Part shown: piece by piece, positions 1 through 9,635 of the stretch
Layout: every line of letters begins with the position of its first letter
How positions within the stretch are numbered: position 1 is the stretch's first letter
Assembly: GCA_021324175.1 (NCBI GenBank)
Contig: JAJPJP010000113.1
Coordinates: 1 to 51,777 of the forward strand
From: Chitinophagia bacterium
GTDB taxonomy: Bacteria > Bacteroidota > Bacteroidia > Chitinophagales > Chitinophagaceae
Direction: 5' to 3'
Length of the DNA stretch: 51,777 nucleotides
The notes under the pieces: generated by a model
The model's input: the letters and a program-made list of their open reading frames with translations, nothing else
The model's database searches: none
Told to the model about the DNA's origin: nothing
Translations under genes and position numbers: made by a program

Positions 1-2125
1 CCATATAAAGGAGACTGGCTTCGTCTTTTGCAACCAGGTAATGTCTGTCGCGGTTGTCAGCATCGCTATGATAAAGAAAGGTTTCCACCCAGTCCGGGAC
101 CTTTCCGGTAACATCCTTGTAATAGAAACTGGGTCCGTTGATTCCGTTCGGATGGCGATTCATTGATTGGGGACGCCCCTTCAGGTAAGGAAGTATAACC
201 GGTGCAACCTGGTAATAATAATTGATCATGTCCCTTTTAGTCACTTTTTCTTTGGGCCAGTATATTTTGTTGAGGTTGGTAAATTTCAATTCGTGGTTAT
301 TTACCTTTTTTACCTGAGTTTCCTCAGATGGGTTAAGCAGCGTCTTTTGGTCGCTTGACTTTACGGGTCTTAGTTGCATCTTTTCTTTATTTCTTGTGGT
401 AATATTATCGCGCAACTCCTCTTTGATTGGCAAAGATTTTTCCAGTACCACCGAATTTGGACTTTTATCCTCACGCATCCCCTCAAAAGAGGGGTGTCTT
501 AATATGCCATCTGAAGTTACTTCCGCGTAAGAAACTTCGCAAACAAGTTTGGGTTTGAGCCAGAAAACGCGGGCATGTGGCGGGTTGGGTCGAAATCGCG
601 ATGGCTTGTTGACGTCGGGTTCGGTATCAAAGGGAGATTTTTTGGCGGCTTGCGGTTTGAATTTTCTCATCATTTCTTTCTGTTGCCTCTCGTTAAATCC
701 TGTGCCAACCTTGCCGGAATATTTTAGCTTTCCACCCTCGTAGACACCAAGGAGCAGCGAAGAAAACAATTTGCTGGTGTCCTCATTTCGGGTATAGCCG
801 CCAATCACCATTTCCTGGCGCTTATTTGCTTTAATTTTCAACCAGTCATCGGATCGGCATCCTGGGCAATATTCGCTATCCGCTCTTTTGGCTATGATAC
901 CTTCCAGGCCATATTTTTTTGCAGCTTCAAAAAACTCCAATCCCGACTGTTCGAATACATCGCTGATCCTAATGTTTTCGGCAGGGGGGTTCAGCGTGTT
1001 CAGTATTCTTCGGCGCATGGACAGGGGAAGTCCTTTAAGATCCTTTCCATCCTTCCAGAGGATATCGAAAACATAATAAATCAAGTCCCCATCAGCTTCG
1101 CTGCGCCAATTTTGCAAAGCACCAAAATTGGAAACGCCCTTTTCATCAAGTACGACAATCTCTCCGTCGAGGATCGCTTCAAGACGCCATAACTTCAACG
1201 ATTCAGTGACAGGATAGAATTTTTCGTCAAAGATTTTGTCGTTCCGCGATTTGATCACTAGTTCTTTTCCGTGCGCAAAGGAAATGGCACGGTATCCATC
1301 CCATTTGATTTCGAAAAGCCACCCTTCTTTGTCAAAGGGCTTGTCCACAAGGGTTGCCAGCATGGGTTTGAGTGAAGTATAAAATTTCTGGACGGGCGCG
1401 CCTTTGAGAAGCGCAGCAGTTTTGGCGGCTAAATTGTTCTTCAGAGCTTCCGCTCGTGGTTCCATCCTCTTTTTGCTTCTATTTTCTCCAGGGGTGTTTT
1501 TTATTTCTCGACCTGCCTCATAAAAATTGTTGCTTGTCTTTTCTACCTGCGCGATCGTTTTTTTTGATAGGACGGATTTGTCTTTTCTGGTAATATCATC
1601 GACGGAGGCATACTTATCTTTAACCTTGAAAAGTAGCCATTCATTTTCCCCGCGCCCATGAGTTTTGACCATTGCCCATTCACCCTTCATCTTCTTTCCA
1701 TGAAGCAGCACATGGAGTTTACCCTCTCTCAACCCTTTTCGTAGAATTTGATCCTGCTTTTTTTTGTCATCCTGCTCGAACCCCGCTGGTTCATAATACC
1801 CCTCATCCCAGACAATAACTGTTCCCGCTCCATAACCGCTTGGGATAATTCCTTCAAAATTGCGGTAGTCGAACGGGTGGTCCTCCACCATCATGGCAAG
1901 TCGCTTTACATCGGGATCAGTGGAAGGTCCTTTGGGAACTGCCCAGCTTTTTAGAACGCCTTCCATTTCGAGCCTAAAATCATAATGCAAGCGTGTCGCG
2001 TCATGTTTCTGTACGACAAAACACAAGTGGCCAGATGAGGATTTCCCACCCCGCGGTTCGGGGCTTTTGTCAAAATTTCGCTTCTTTTTATACGTGGCAA
2101 GTCCCAAATTACGCTGATTTGTCAT
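1..2125 (-). CDS. ligD: ATP-dependent DNA ligase D (LigD), C-terminus cut by left edge
   Basis: This is the non-homologous end-joining ligase/polymerase, which trims, fills and seals double-strand breaks together with Ku. The frame is open for 708 codons from the ATG at 2125 to the window edge. Residues about 30-170 form the 3'-phosphoesterase domain (HDATRLHYDFRLE, with His41, Asp42, His47 and Asp49). A charged linker follows. The ATP-dependent ligase domain carries the nucleotidyl-lysine motif KWDGYR (Lys274). From about residue 600 the primase-like polymerase domain begins (FTNLNKIYWP, GRPQSMNRHPNG). The visible domain order is PE-Lig-Pol. The remainder of Pol lies outside the window. No ku gene is visible; it may lie beyond the left edge. 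The assignment is very secure. Confidence 0.95.
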   Translation of the reverse strand, partial: MTNQRNLGLATYKKKRNFDKSPEPRGGKSSSGHLCFVVQKHDATRLHYDFRLEMEGVLKSWAVPKGPSTDPDVKRLAMMVEDHPFDYRNFEGIIPSGYGAGTVIVWDEGYYEPAGFEQDDKKKQDQILRKGLREGKLHVLLHGKKMKGEWAMVKTHGRGENEWLLFKVKDKYASVDDITRKDKSVLSKKTIAQVEKTSNNFYEAGREIKNTPGENRSKKRMEPRAEALKNNLAAKTAALLKGAPVQKFYTSLKPMLATLVDKPFDKEGWLFEIKWDGYRAISFAHGKELVIKSRNDKIFDEKFYPVTESLKLWRLEAILDGEIVVLDEKGVSNFGALQNWRSEADGDLIYYVFDILWKDGKDLKGLPLSMRRRILNTLNPPAENIRISDVFEQSGLEFFEAAKKYGLEGIIAKRADSEYCPGCRSDDWLKIKANKRQEMVIGGYTRNEDTSKLFSSLLLGVYEGGKLKYSGKVGTGFNERQQKEMMRKFKPQAAKKSPFDTEPDVNKPSRFRPNPPHARVFWLKPKLVCEVSYAEVTSDGILRHPSFEGMREDKSPNSVVLEKSLPIKEELRDNITTRNKEKMQLRPVKSSDQKTLLNPSEETQVKKVNNHELKFTNLNKIYWPKEKVTKRDMINYYYQVAPVILPYLKGRPQSMNRHPNGINGPSFYYKDVTGKVPDWVETFLYHSDADNRDRHYLVAKDEASLLYM

Positions 2126-2234
2126 CAAATATCCAACAATTAGGGTGCCACTCAGAATCGTTTCCAACAGTTCTTTTTGGAATATGCTTTGATGTTTTAG
2201 CAGCAAGGGGCAATATCGCCTCAATGGTTTAAAG

Positions 2235-2456
2235 ATGCTGGTTATGAAAAAAACAATTGATGAACTTTCGTCGGAAGCGGTCAGCAAATATGCACGGTGT
2301 ATGCAATTGGAAAAGGAGTTTGTTGACAGGGGGGAAGACCATGATGCCAAGGAGCAGCTCGAAAAAGCGGAGTATGAATGGGAAACGGCACATTCGGCCT
2401 GGGAAGAAGGACTTCGCATTTATGGTCGCGAAAAATTTATGAAAGCGCCCGAATAG
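2235..2456 (+). CDS. small acidic hypothetical protein
   Basis: I do not recognise this 73-residue protein. It is rich in Glu, Lys and Ala, has no signal peptide or membrane segment, and most of it could form a single long helix or coiled coil (LEKEFVDRGEDHDAKEQLEKAEYEWETA region). A second ATG nine bases downstream (2244), reading MKKTIDEL, is an equally good start. It is divergent from ligD with a gap of about 110 bases. An 84-residue frame on the opposite strand overlaps it but has poorer composition. It is real only if the coding bias is trusted. Confidence 0.45.
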   Translation: MLVMKKTIDELSSEAVSKYARCMQLEKEFVDRGEDHDAKEQLEKAEYEWETAHSAWEEGLRIYGREKFMKAPE

Positions 2457-2612
2457 CTTATTTTCGGTGAGTGCGAACGACATTGACTAGCGGACTACCC
2501 TTTTGCAAAGCAATGAAACTGGTCAATCCTTTTTATTGGTGCAAATTGAAAAATGCTCTCAATCCTGACTCGGAGTGGTGATCTGTCATGTATTCAATCT
2601 GATCTTTTGTTG

Positions 2613-3860
2613 ATGAAAAAAGTAGTTTGGCTTTTACTTTTATTGCCGCTGATCACCCGGGCTCAAGAAAGAAAGCAGGCTGTGCTTGCTAAAGACGTTC
2701 GCGACAGTCTCCAAGCTGCAAAGGCAGATTCGTTGAGTGTCCCGCAAGTAGACCTATATGACGTGGCACGCAGGAAATTCGGGAAAAAAATTCTTGCTTC
2801 AGGCAAGAACGACACGAATTTTGTCCACCCTGTGATTTCTGTTATCCCGGCTGCCGGCTATACTTTAACGACAAGGGTGGCCTTCACCATATCAGGGAAC
2901 ATGGCATTTCGGTTTGCTCCCGGGCTCAAAGCGTCAACGATAACTGCAAGCGCGGCCTATACCCAGAATAAGCAATTTACGGTTCCAATCGAGTCGAACC
3001 TTTGGTTGCATCATGATCTTTATAACCTGGTTGGTGATTACCGTCTCTACAAATATCCCCAAAGCACCTTTGGCTTGGGAACCGACACCTGGATCGGAAA
3101 CGAAGACCCCATGGACTACCAGTATTATCGATTTTACGAAGTACTGATGAGGCGAATAATTCCCGACTTATATTTTGGTGCAGGGTACATTATTGATCTT
3201 CATGAGAACATCAAAGATGAAGAGGGTATAAAAAATTTTCCACTTGACAGCCTTTCATCATACCTGCTCTATGGGGGCGGAAAAAGGAGTATCTCTTCGG
3301 GGATTACGATCAACGCGCTGTATGATCACAGAGACTATTCAATCAATCCTACCCGCGGGTGGTATTTCAATTTTCAGTACCGAAGCAGTATTATTGCGCT
3401 CGGAAGCACAACTAACTGGCACTCTGTGATCGTTGACCTAAGAAAATATTTCCGTTTTCCTGAACAGTCACGAAATATACTGGCGCTTTGGAGCTATAAC
3501 TGGCTCGTCGTTAAAGGCAATCCGCCCTACCTCGACCTGCCCAGCACGTCCTGGGATCCGTTTTCAAGTACGGGCAGGGGATATATTCAGGGAAGATTCC
3601 GCGGGGCGCAAATGGTTTACCAGGAAGCAGAATACCGTTTTGCGATCACGGCTAACGGCCTCTTCGGGGGTGTAATTTTTGTGAACGGGCAGACCTTTTC
3701 GGCGGCCCAAGGGACGCCCTTGGAAAAACTGCAGCCGGGTATTGGTCTTGGGCTTCGTGTCAAGCTAAATAAGGTATCAGGAACAAACGTTTGTATTGAT
3801 TATGGCTTTGGCACTCAGGGATCGAAAGGCCTGTTCATCAACATCGGCGAGCTATTCTGA
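2613..3860 (+). CDS. BamA/TamA-type outer-membrane beta-barrel protein (surface antigen family)
   Basis: The protein has 415 residues from the ATG at 2613. An earlier in-frame start at 2553 would put 20 extra residues before an obvious signal peptide (MKKVVWLLLLLPLITRAQ), so 2613 is preferred. The mature part has amphipathic strands throughout and a C-terminal half typical of the bacterial surface antigen/Omp85 barrel: NPTRGWYFNFQYRSS, then GRGYIQGRFRGAQMVYQEAEYR, then a final strand ending in Phe. No POTRA domains are present before the barrel, so it is a short Omp85-like protein rather than BamA itself. It probably sits in the outer membrane; the substrate is unknown. The following lipoprotein gene starts 58 bases downstream on the same strand. 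Confidence 0.8.
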   Translation: MKKVVWLLLLLPLITRAQERKQAVLAKDVRDSLQAAKADSLSVPQVDLYDVARRKFGKKILASGKNDTNFVHPVISVIPAAGYTLTTRVAFTISGNMAFRFAPGLKASTITASAAYTQNKQFTVPIESNLWLHHDLYNLVGDYRLYKYPQSTFGLGTDTWIGNEDPMDYQYYRFYEVLMRRIIPDLYFGAGYIIDLHENIKDEEGIKNFPLDSLSSYLLYGGGKRSISSGITINALYDHRDYSINPTRGWYFNFQYRSSIIALGSTTNWHSVIVDLRKYFRFPEQSRNILALWSYNWLVVKGNPPYLDLPSTSWDPFSSTGRGYIQGRFRGAQMVYQEAEYRFAITANGLFGGVIFVNGQTFSAAQGTPLEKLQPGIGLGLRVKLNKVSGTNVCIDYGFGTQGSKGLFINIGELF

Positions 3861-3918
3861 GCGGGTTTTAACTTTTCCAATACAACGGCGACTCGGATTC
3901 AATTGTCCTGAATCAAAT

Positions 3919-4272
3919 ATGCCCAAGACACTTGCAGCGTTTTTTGTATTTGCAATATTTGCCGGCTGCGTTAAGTCTGATCTAATCGCTTCACACTCGG
4001 AGGCAGCGACGATCGTTGGTTGGAACAATGGTAGTTGCCCTTTTTGCGGCGGTTTCTATCTTAACCTTTCCGCGGACACAACCCGGAATGGTAACACTTG
4101 TTATGTCATCAATTATTCGGAGTCATTTAACGGCACGGTCGATTCTCTCTTTGATGAATATGCAAGGACGCAGCGTCCTATTTCTGTCTTGGTTTCCTGG
4201 CAACCGGTTCACGTCACAAACCCTGCATTTGCGCAAAACTGGCTGCATCTTAGCAGCATCGTCCCTCGATGA
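3919..4272 (+). CDS. small lipoprotein, function unknown
   Basis: The protein has 117 residues. I chose the ATG at 3919 because it opens a lipoprotein signal (MPKTLAAFFVFAIFAGC) with Cys17 as the lipidation site; the longer frame from 3796 overlaps the preceding barrel gene. The mature part contains WNNGSCPFCGGFYLNL and two further strands. The spacing suggests a small beta-sandwich with a CxxC pair and one more Cys. The family is unknown to me, though the motif looks Bacteroidota-typical. It may be cotranscribed with the upstream outer-membrane barrel gene. Confidence 0.65.
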   Translation: MPKTLAAFFVFAIFAGCVKSDLIASHSEAATIVGWNNGSCPFCGGFYLNLSADTTRNGNTCYVINYSESFNGTVDSLFDEYARTQRPISVLVSWQPVHVTNPAFAQNWLHLSSIVPR

Positions 4273-4387
4273 GCGTATTCTCGTTTATTCCAGTTCTTTA
4301 ACAGAAGACCTCACACCGGTCGGCAATACCCGACCGTCCAGTGATATTTCGTTGAAAATGCTGGTCTCAAGATGCAATAATTTCACG

Positions 4388-6394
4388 CTAGAAATAGGCC
4401 TTTCGCGTAAACACACGCCTGCCGTTCGCCAGCAGGCTTACAATAACCACGGAACCCCTACGCGTTTCGCTCAACCGGATAGGTATTTCATTTTTGCCTG
4501 CGGCGAGTTGAACCCTTTGGCTGGTCAGGACCAGGCCCGAAGGATCATATACCAGGAGCGTTCCTAATTTGCTTTCATTTATATTGGCGACGAGCGCTAA
4601 ATTTTTTGCGGATCCGGAGCCGGCGATTCCATAACCATCGGCGCCATTCCCTGTTTCATCGGCGTATACGGGATTGAGGACAGATAGAATTACGAAATCG
4701 GCTGCAACCAGTGTGATCTTGGCAGTATCGGTGCAACCATTTCGCTTTTCGGTGACAACAAGTTGGTAGGTTCCCCATACTGTGTCATTGATTGGATTCT
4801 GGATGGTTGAAGAAAAACTGGAAGGCCCGCTCCAACTCCAGGTAAGTCCTTGTGATCCGCCGAAGGGAGTCGGGTAATTGCTTGCTGCGCTGTTGCCACC
4901 ATAAAATTGCAGATGCGCGGCGTCGGCAGTCAACCCCGCCGCAACGGAGGCTACGGGCGGGAAGGTGTCAATTGGCACTACGACCGTGTCCATTTTTGTC
5001 GCGGGACACCCCTCAGCAGGAGATCCGCTAACCACATAAGTCCCCGATTTATTGATATTAACCTGCGAGCTGTCAGAATTCGATCCTGCGATATTGCCGC
5101 TTACTGTCTTCCAGGTGTAATATCCATCAGTTGTCTGGTTGGTAACATTAATTGTTCCCACAGGCCGGTTGCAACGCAGGGTATCGCCGGCAGCGGAAAA
5201 GTCCATGATCGGCTGGCGTGTAAATTGAATTGGCCCAACAAAGTCCTGCATATTGGATACAAACGAATTGGAAGATCGGGACTTAAAGAAAATATCTGAA
5301 AAAAGCGAGCTGCATGGATTAAGCCCTTCAGCCGAATATAATGCTGGGTCAAGGCCGATCCTGGTCAGGTTTAAGCCGATTTCGACCAACTGGAGTGATT
5401 GATATTGAGTGCCCCAATTTTTTGTGGATTGCTCCGTTCCCCATGGAGTAGAATATGTCGTGTCATTTGCAGGAATTGCTGAATAATTGGAAATGCCCGA
5501 GCCAAATGCAGTTGAGCCTGACTTAGAAACAATGGAGGCATATCCGAATTTGGAACCGGCCGAAGCGCCGTTATAGGTTCCGTTGAAATCAAAATAGACA
5601 GGCGTCACATTCGTGAGGGTTGAATCGCTAACCCATATTCTTACATCGGCGACAGGGGCTGAACCGGGGCTAAAGTTTACAGCCACGATCATGTCGCCAG
5701 TCTGCAAAATATTTCCAGACGCGTCAAAAATCCATTGCGTGTGACCGGAGTCTGGGCCAGCAGTCGTAAATAGGCCGGTTGAACTATTGTAGCTGAATGT
5801 ATTCTTATAAAGCTCAATATCAAAATACCGGGAACCAGACGTACCAACGGTCGAGACACCTGAGAACAGCCACAGTGAATCATGCACATCGGTGCCGTCC
5901 CTCCGCATGTGGGCAAATACATCGAGCAAGTCGTTCTTGTCCGGCGTGTTGGAGTTACCTCCGTTCCAAACTGAGGGATTGTCGCCATTCTTGGCGGCTG
6001 TCGTAAATACCGTCGAATCGATGGCAGAATTCGAGGAAATATAGTCCCTGCTATATACAGCATCAATCCAAATCCTGCCGTTGATCTTGGAATACAACGG
6101 AACGGCCATGTGCTTGCTAAATGCTATATTGGCTCCTCCCTGAAGGAGCGCTAGATAGAATGATGCGTTCGAAGTGTCAATAATATTGGTACCTCCCGGT
6201 ATCCCCGAAAACCAGTCATCGCTCGGTATAAGGCCCTCGGAAGGCCCATATTTTACGTAGTTGCTTCGAGTGTCGCCATCGACACCGAAATAGGCGTTGA
6301 TGCCGCCATTCTTTAACTGGCATGTCGCTATAAATGGCGACATAAGGGAAAGAATGAGAATTAGGAAAAGGAAAAGATTTCTCAATGGTTTCAC
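4388..6394 (-). CDS. large secreted protein with Ig/PKD-like modules and type IX-like C-terminus
   Basis: The protein has 668 residues. A strong signal peptide covers residues 1-26 (MKPLRNLFLFLILILSL, cleavage after ATC). The middle is Ser/Thr/Asn/Gly-rich and low in charge, as in surface-exposed Bacteroidota proteins. Residues about 410-570 look like Ig/PKD-type repeats (YTWKTVSG, SGTYVVSGSPAEGC, WSWSGPSSFSS, GTYQLVVTEKRNGCTD). The last 75 residues resemble a type IX secretion sorting domain (LLVYDPSGLVLTSQRVQL, ending VFTRKAYF). It is therefore inferred to be exported through the Por/type IX route and anchored or released. No catalytic motif was found. It stands alone, convergent with the lipoprotein gene. 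Confidence 0.75.
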   Translation of the reverse strand: MKPLRNLFLFLILILSLMSPFIATCQLKNGGINAYFGVDGDTRSNYVKYGPSEGLIPSDDWFSGIPGGTNIIDTSNASFYLALLQGGANIAFSKHMAVPLYSKINGRIWIDAVYSRDYISSNSAIDSTVFTTAAKNGDNPSVWNGGNSNTPDKNDLLDVFAHMRRDGTDVHDSLWLFSGVSTVGTSGSRYFDIELYKNTFSYNSSTGLFTTAGPDSGHTQWIFDASGNILQTGDMIVAVNFSPGSAPVADVRIWVSDSTLTNVTPVYFDFNGTYNGASAGSKFGYASIVSKSGSTAFGSGISNYSAIPANDTTYSTPWGTEQSTKNWGTQYQSLQLVEIGLNLTRIGLDPALYSAEGLNPCSSLFSDIFFKSRSSNSFVSNMQDFVGPIQFTRQPIMDFSAAGDTLRCNRPVGTINVTNQTTDGYYTWKTVSGNIAGSNSDSSQVNINKSGTYVVSGSPAEGCPATKMDTVVVPIDTFPPVASVAAGLTADAAHLQFYGGNSAASNYPTPFGGSQGLTWSWSGPSSFSSTIQNPINDTVWGTYQLVVTEKRNGCTDTAKITLVAADFVILSVLNPVYADETGNGADGYGIAGSGSAKNLALVANINESKLGTLLVYDPSGLVLTSQRVQLAAGKNEIPIRLSETRRGSVVIVSLLANGRRVFTRKAYF

Positions 6395-6582
6395 GGATTA
6401 TTGGTTTTGCCGAAGAATTCCCTGGAGAGGACTTCAGACTGTACGAAAAATAATCAAAAGGAATGTTTTTTGCAAGCAATCTGGATAACTTCTTGCTGAT
6501 ATAAATTACGCACCAAACGGCTTAACTTATTAATAATCAAAAAGGAAGAGAGCCGCATCAATAAATCAATTAAACGACGCGG

Positions 6583-7410
6583 TCATCGCACTTGTCGTGA
6601 TTCTTTCCAGCTACCGATTATGTGCTCAATCGACTCCTTAATGTCATTGACAGGAATGGCGTAACCGTAGCCGGTATAGACTTTATTTGGGGAAACGAGC
6701 AAGGTATTAATACCAATCAGTTCGCCAGCATTATTTACCAGCGCGCCTCCACTATTTCCAAGGTTAATCGCGGCATCCGTTTGTATTAAGTTGGTTAAAT
6801 GATAAGAAACAGGATGTTGCACCGAAAGATGCGTCTTTGCACTGACAATTCCGGCCGTAATCGTTTCGTCGAGGTTCCACGGGTATCCGATCGCCAATAC
6901 CCAGTCACCGACGCGCGCCTCATCACTATTCCCCAATAAAACGAAGGGGAGTTTTGCCTCCCTGATCTTGAGTACGGCAAGATCGTGCAAGGGGTCGGCT
7001 CCCGCAAGCTCAGCAACATAAGAATGCTTATTTGGAAGGGTGACTCTAATTGCAACCGCATCCTTAATCACATGATCGTTAGTTACGATAAATCCGTCAT
7101 CGGTTAGGATGACGCCGCTGGCGCTGGAAAGACTTTCTCTGCCAGAGCCGCCAAAGTTGCGGTCATTTTTTTCGCGAGAGCGAGCGCGCACATGTACCAC
7201 GGCATTGACCGCATCGCAGGCATTTGAAAAATCTGCGGGGCAACCTGGGTTCACTCTTGCAATTCCCGAACTGCCCGCTTCCTTAGACCCGGCGGAATCG
7301 AATGTGGAAAGAATTTTCGCGATGCTCCGGCCTTTCCAAAGCAGGCAGGTCAAAGCGGTCGCTGAACTAACCAGCGCGACCAGAATTCCCCTGGATAGAT
7401 TCATGGGCAA
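6583..7410 (-). CDS. HtrA/DegP-like trypsin-family serine protease without PDZ
   Basis: The protein has 275 residues. A hydrophobic N-terminal segment (residues 8-25) suggests a membrane anchor with the protease in the periplasm. The catalytic triad is visible: His113 (VTNDHVIKDA), Asp143 (DPLHDLAVLKI) and Ser220 (NLGNSGGALV), with the usual GYPWNL and GYGYAIP strands. The chain ends directly after the protease fold, so there is no PDZ domain, unlike DegP or DegS. The start could be the ATG at 7410 or the one two codons on. Such single-domain S1C proteases act in envelope protein quality control or in specific processing; the substrate is unknown. Confidence 0.88.
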   Translation of the reverse strand: MPMNLSRGILVALVSSATALTCLLWKGRSIAKILSTFDSAGSKEAGSSGIARVNPGCPADFSNACDAVNAVVHVRARSREKNDRNFGGSGRESLSSASGVILTDDGFIVTNDHVIKDAVAIRVTLPNKHSYVAELAGADPLHDLAVLKIREAKLPFVLLGNSDEARVGDWVLAIGYPWNLDETITAGIVSAKTHLSVQHPVSYHLTNLIQTDAAINLGNSGGALVNNAGELIGINTLLVSPNKVYTGYGYAIPVNDIKESIEHIIGSWKESRQVR

Positions 7411-7723
7411 CTTTTTCTTTTACAATTTACCAATACCAACAGGGCGCAGAAGTGAATTAACAAGTATTTCACGAATATTTTCGTAGACTGGCCGCCGCTG
7501 AAGGTTAATGCGACCTCCTCACTATACCGCCAGCATAGCTTGCAAAGAATATCGTCACGGGCTGATAATGTGGGTAACATAACTTTTGAAAAGCTCACAG
7601 GCCATCCTTGCGATAGGCTTTTCTCGGATGCAATCCAACTGCCATTGATATGAGACCAAAAATTAGCCTGAAGTCGCGCAAGGCCCTGTTCAAAAGAAAG
7701 GCGAAAGCAAGGAAGACGAACGG

Positions 7724-8155
7724 CTACTTGAATATGTCTGCATCCTTATAAATCGCTTTTGTTATGGTGAAACCGGCCATGCTGCGGCCTTTCTCGTCAA
7801 CCTTCATGTAGACTCCAATCGAGCAAGGATAAAGAGTTATCCTATATCGCTGATAGTGCAGTTGTTCTTTTTGGTTTTCTTTCAGGGAGAATGCCTTTTT
7901 TACGCTGTCCATAAATCCAGCGGCCTCCGACCGCCTTGTAAATAAGATGTATCGTTCATCCGGCCGCCCGGCCAATTGGTTCTGATAAGAAAAGGAATGC
8001 CGACCATCTTTGTAGACAGTAATTCCCAATTTGCCGCCCGGATTGGTCAATCCGATGTCCGGAGATGATACAACCAGCGACGGCTGACAGATGGCTGCGA
8101 GGGAGTAAACGGTAAACAGTAGGGTGAAAATCAGTTTTGTATAAATGATTGACAT
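7724..8155 (-). CDS. secreted hypothetical protein
   Basis: The protein has 143 residues with a signal peptide (MSIIYTKLIFTLLFTVYSLAAICQ). The mature part is a mixed alpha/beta domain of about 120 residues with basic and aromatic patches (KDGRHSFSYQNQLAG, YILFTRRSEAAGFMDSVKKAF). No catalytic motif or known family was recognised. It is monocistronic, with about 310 bases separating it from the next minus-strand gene. It is probably periplasmic. Confidence 0.6.
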   Translation of the reverse strand: MSIIYTKLIFTLLFTVYSLAAICQPSLVVSSPDIGLTNPGGKLGITVYKDGRHSFSYQNQLAGRPDERYILFTRRSEAAGFMDSVKKAFSLKENQKEQLHYQRYRITLYPCSIGVYMKVDEKGRSMAGFTITKAIYKDADIFK

Positions 8156-8261
8156 ACTCTCAATTTTGCAAAGGATATACCAAACTGTGACATTTGCATT
8201 TGTAGATAACCGTTATAATTTCAGTTGTTATTTATCCTGGATCACCTGAAACAACAGGGGT

Positions 8262-8302
8262 AAAAAAAATTGCGCCTTCCTGCAAAAAAAGGATGGCGCA
8301 AT
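8262..8302 (-). terminator. intrinsic terminator (minus strand)
   Basis: The arms TTGCGCC (8270-8276) and GGCGCAA (8295-8301) pair perfectly. One more A-T pair sits outside, and a short inner TCC/GGA extension surrounds an A-rich loop. On the minus strand the hairpin is followed by eight Ts (the A run at 8262-8269). It lies about 165 bases downstream of the two small minus-strand genes at 8466-9011 and probably ends their transcript. The rest of the 8156-8465 gap shows nothing clear. Confidence 0.7.
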
Positions 8303-8465
8303 CAATCTGGAGTCTTCATGTGCCGGGCTTCCAGTTTTTCAACCCGGTCAAATCATTTACCTGTTTTCTTTTTGAGTCTGCTTATATACGAGCAAGAATC
8401 AATCCGGATTCACTGATTCGCCCGGGCAAATTAAAAAAAGCGATTTCAATTTATGAAAGTTAAGT

Positions 8466-8717
8466 TCAGGAAAGTTGGAGTTCGTGATCTGCCATTCGCC
8501 TTACTTCTTCGAATTCATGTTCGTCTACTTTGTTGTGGTATTTGTTATGAATTTTCTTGAAGGCGTCACTGACGGTCGAATAAATATCCATCTTCTTGAA
8601 AAATGGATATTTTTTTTCCAGATCGAGCATGATGTGGGTCAATTTCCTTTGCTCCTGATTGTCCATTGTAATAGTGATTGGTCCGACCCAAAAATGCGAT
8701 TTTTTTATCAATGGCAA
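8466..8717 (-). CDS. small hypothetical protein
   Basis: The protein has 83 residues as drawn; an internal ATG giving MDNQEQRKLTHIM (66 residues) is an attractive alternative start because the first 17 residues look unlike the rest. The chain is predicted helical and charged (LEKKYPFFKKMDIYSTVSDAFKKIHNKYHNKVDEHEFEEVRRMADHEL). It has no signal peptide or cysteines. It lies 18 bases after the Lys-rich gene at 8736-9011 and just upstream of a terminator, so the two are likely one transcript. The family is not recognised. Confidence 0.55.
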   Translation of the reverse strand: MPLIKKSHFWVGPITITMDNQEQRKLTHIMLDLEKKYPFFKKMDIYSTVSDAFKKIHNKYHNKVDEHEFEEVRRMADHELQLS

Positions 8718-8735
8718 AGCGGTGGAAATTTTCCA

Positions 8736-9011
8736 TTAATTCGAGGATACCGTATCGGGCCTGAGTGGGGCAGACTGCGCCGTCTTCTTGATTTTGGAGC
8801 TTTTTTTCTTCTCTTTCTGCTTGGGACCGTCTTTTTTCTCAGACAGTTTGGCAATGGTCGATGCAAATAACTTGCTGGCTCTTTTTAATTTAGCTCTAAA
8901 TTTTTTGGGCTTAATGTCCTTTTGAAACTCTGACAGTGCAGTTTCCAATTTGTGATAAACCAAGGCTTTTGCGTCCTTTTTTGACATCGATTTTCTGTTC
9001 TGAGTGGTCAT
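8736..9011 (-). CDS. small lysine-rich basic protein
   Basis: The protein has 91 residues. The N-terminal half is a helical domain (KKDAKALVYHKLETALSEFQKDIKPKKFRAKLKRASKLFASTIAKL region). The C-terminal tail is a Lys/Ser-rich disordered stretch (KQKEKKKSSKIKKTAQS). The net charge is strongly positive, so a nucleic-acid association is possible but unproven. It is the first gene of a probable two-gene unit with 8466-8717. Confidence 0.6.
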   Translation of the reverse strand: MTTQNRKSMSKKDAKALVYHKLETALSEFQKDIKPKKFRAKLKRASKLFASTIAKLSEKKDGPKQKEKKKSSKIKKTAQSAPLRPDTVSSN

Positions 9012-9286
9012 TTAGTAATGATTTGATAACATAAAATTAATGCAAACTTAACATGCCCAATATTAAGTTTTTGGTTGAAGAGATATGCGCCTTCGAGATC
9101 AAATTGGATGAATTCGGGCGCGATTAATGTCGTAAGTCATATGATATCAAACTATTACACGTATTAGATGGCAGGTCATTTTCCATGATCTTCTGGTCGG
9201 CGAACCAAATATGTACTCTATTGTTTTGAAAACAAGACTCCTTCGAAGGGGCATTCATTGAGAATTATTAATTAAAAGGTTAACCT

Positions 9287-9550
9287 ATGCCCGACGAATT
9301 CTATATCACTATAAGCCACGGGAAGGCCTTTCGGTTAAAAATAAAAAAGATTTTGCTGAGCGATGATATGGAAATCTACCAGGTTCGTGCGCGGAACAAA
9401 ACATTCGCAGTTCAGTCTGACAGACCACTATTAAGAACAAGGGGAATTAAGAATCAGGAGCCGACCTGGATTCTCAATGCGGGATTGATATCAAGCACCG
9501 AAGTTTTTGATAAGATCTGCGCCGCAATTATGGAAATTGTCGATCAATAG
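9287..9550 (+). CDS. small hypothetical protein
   Basis: The protein has 87 residues, starting MPDEFYITISHGKAFRLKIKK. It appears to be a compact beta-rich domain (strands ITISHG, MEIYQVRAR, KTFAVQSD) ending in a helix (TEVFDKICAAIMEIVDQ). It has no signal peptide, membrane segment or cysteine motif. The family was not identified. The gap of about 275 bases upstream holds no other gene. Confidence 0.55.
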   Translation: MPDEFYITISHGKAFRLKIKKILLSDDMEIYQVRARNKTFAVQSDRPLLRTRGIKNQEPTWILNAGLISSTEVFDKICAAIMEIVDQ

Positions 9551-9635
9551 GGATTTACACTTATGTTGAAAGCGTTCTTCTTGCCCCGATTGGAAATCGA
9601 GAATTTCCCAAATTTCACCAGATTTATTATATTAG

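Noticed and set aside
2229-2483. 84-residue minus-strand frame opposite the small acidic gene
   Set aside because: Phe/Lys-rich with no recognisable order; it is the antisense of the better plus-strand frame at 2235.
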